Below, piece by piece: positions 38,282 through 38,324 of a stretch of DNA of 38,324 nucleotides. Origin of the DNA: Mycolicibacter nonchromogenicus. Lineage in GTDB: Bacteria > Actinomycetota > Actinomycetes > Mycobacteriales > Mycobacteriaceae. Made by a program: the position numbers and the translations under genes. Every line of letters starts with the position of its first letter. The stretch's first letter is position 1. Where the stretch lies: NCBI RefSeq assembly GCF_002101775.1, contig NZ_LQPI01000027.1, positions 1-38,324 on the forward strand, in the 5' to 3' direction. The notes under the pieces are model-generated. The model was not told the origin of the DNA. It worked only from the letters and a program-made list of their open reading frames with translations, and ran no database searches.

Positions 38282-38324
38282 GATGTCAGTTTTTGACTGA
38301 TGTTTTGGGATTGTTTCCAAATGG

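Overview
The window is a high-GC actinobacterial chromosome and almost certainly a mycobacterium (family Mycobacteriaceae). Supporting features are a glycine-rich PGRS tail (2-1288), a MurA with Asp instead of Cys in the active-site loop, an F-ATPase operon whose delta subunit is fused to a b-type stalk, a Rho with a very long low-complexity insertion, and the order argS-lysA-hom-thrC-thrB-rho-rpmE-prfA-prmC-sua5-wecA-atpIBEFHAGDC-DUF2550-(pduO)-murA-rrn leader known from M. tuberculosis and relatives. Species cannot be read from the window.

Layout. 1-5356: end of a PGRS gene, a convergent EBP/EXPERA-like membrane protein, a lemA plus M48 metalloprotease pair, and about 375 bp of gene-free chromosome. 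5357-14437: an integrated element of about 9.1 kb between a duplicated 3' end of tRNA-Arg(CCG) and the intact tRNA gene. 14603-21054: argS and the Asp-family amino-acid genes, mostly with start/stop overlaps. 21319-27623: rho, rpmE, prfA, prmC, sua5, wecA. 27736-36091: the ATP synthase operon and a DUF2550 gene. 36108-38324: divergent pduO-type adenosyltransferase and murA, then the promoter and boxB/boxA leader of a ribosomal RNA operon whose 16S gene starts beyond the window.

The element is the unusual part. It has a tyrosine integrase, an excisionase, a chain of overlapping tiny ORFs, a RepA-like AAA ATPase, a small unknown protein, a scaffold-like protein, an HK97-fold major capsid protein, a mycobacteriophage-type minor tail (tail-tip) protein, a small unknown protein, and one opposite-strand gene beside attR. 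It has no recognisable portal, terminase, protease, tape measure, lysin or repressor. That gene set fits a phage satellite (or a heavily reduced prophage) that makes its own head and a tail-tip protein and would borrow the rest from a helper phage.

The DNA of the element carries matching control signals: paired 11-bp-period integrase arm-type repeats at both ends; seven clustered GTTACG/CGTAAC hexamers with 9-bp phasing inside the repA gene (candidate origin); a perfect 32-bp palindrome inside the scaffold gene; two hairpins in the scaffold-capsid gap; and a near-consensus mycobacterial SOS (LexA) box upstream of the tail gene. These DNA signals were read directly; the functions given to them are inference.

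The chromosomal part is conserved housekeeping. Points of interest there are -10 hexamers 7-8 nt from the start codons of argS, pduO and murA (probable leaderless mRNAs), strong hairpins on both sides of rpmE, and a terminator-like hairpin directly after boxA in the rRNA leader.
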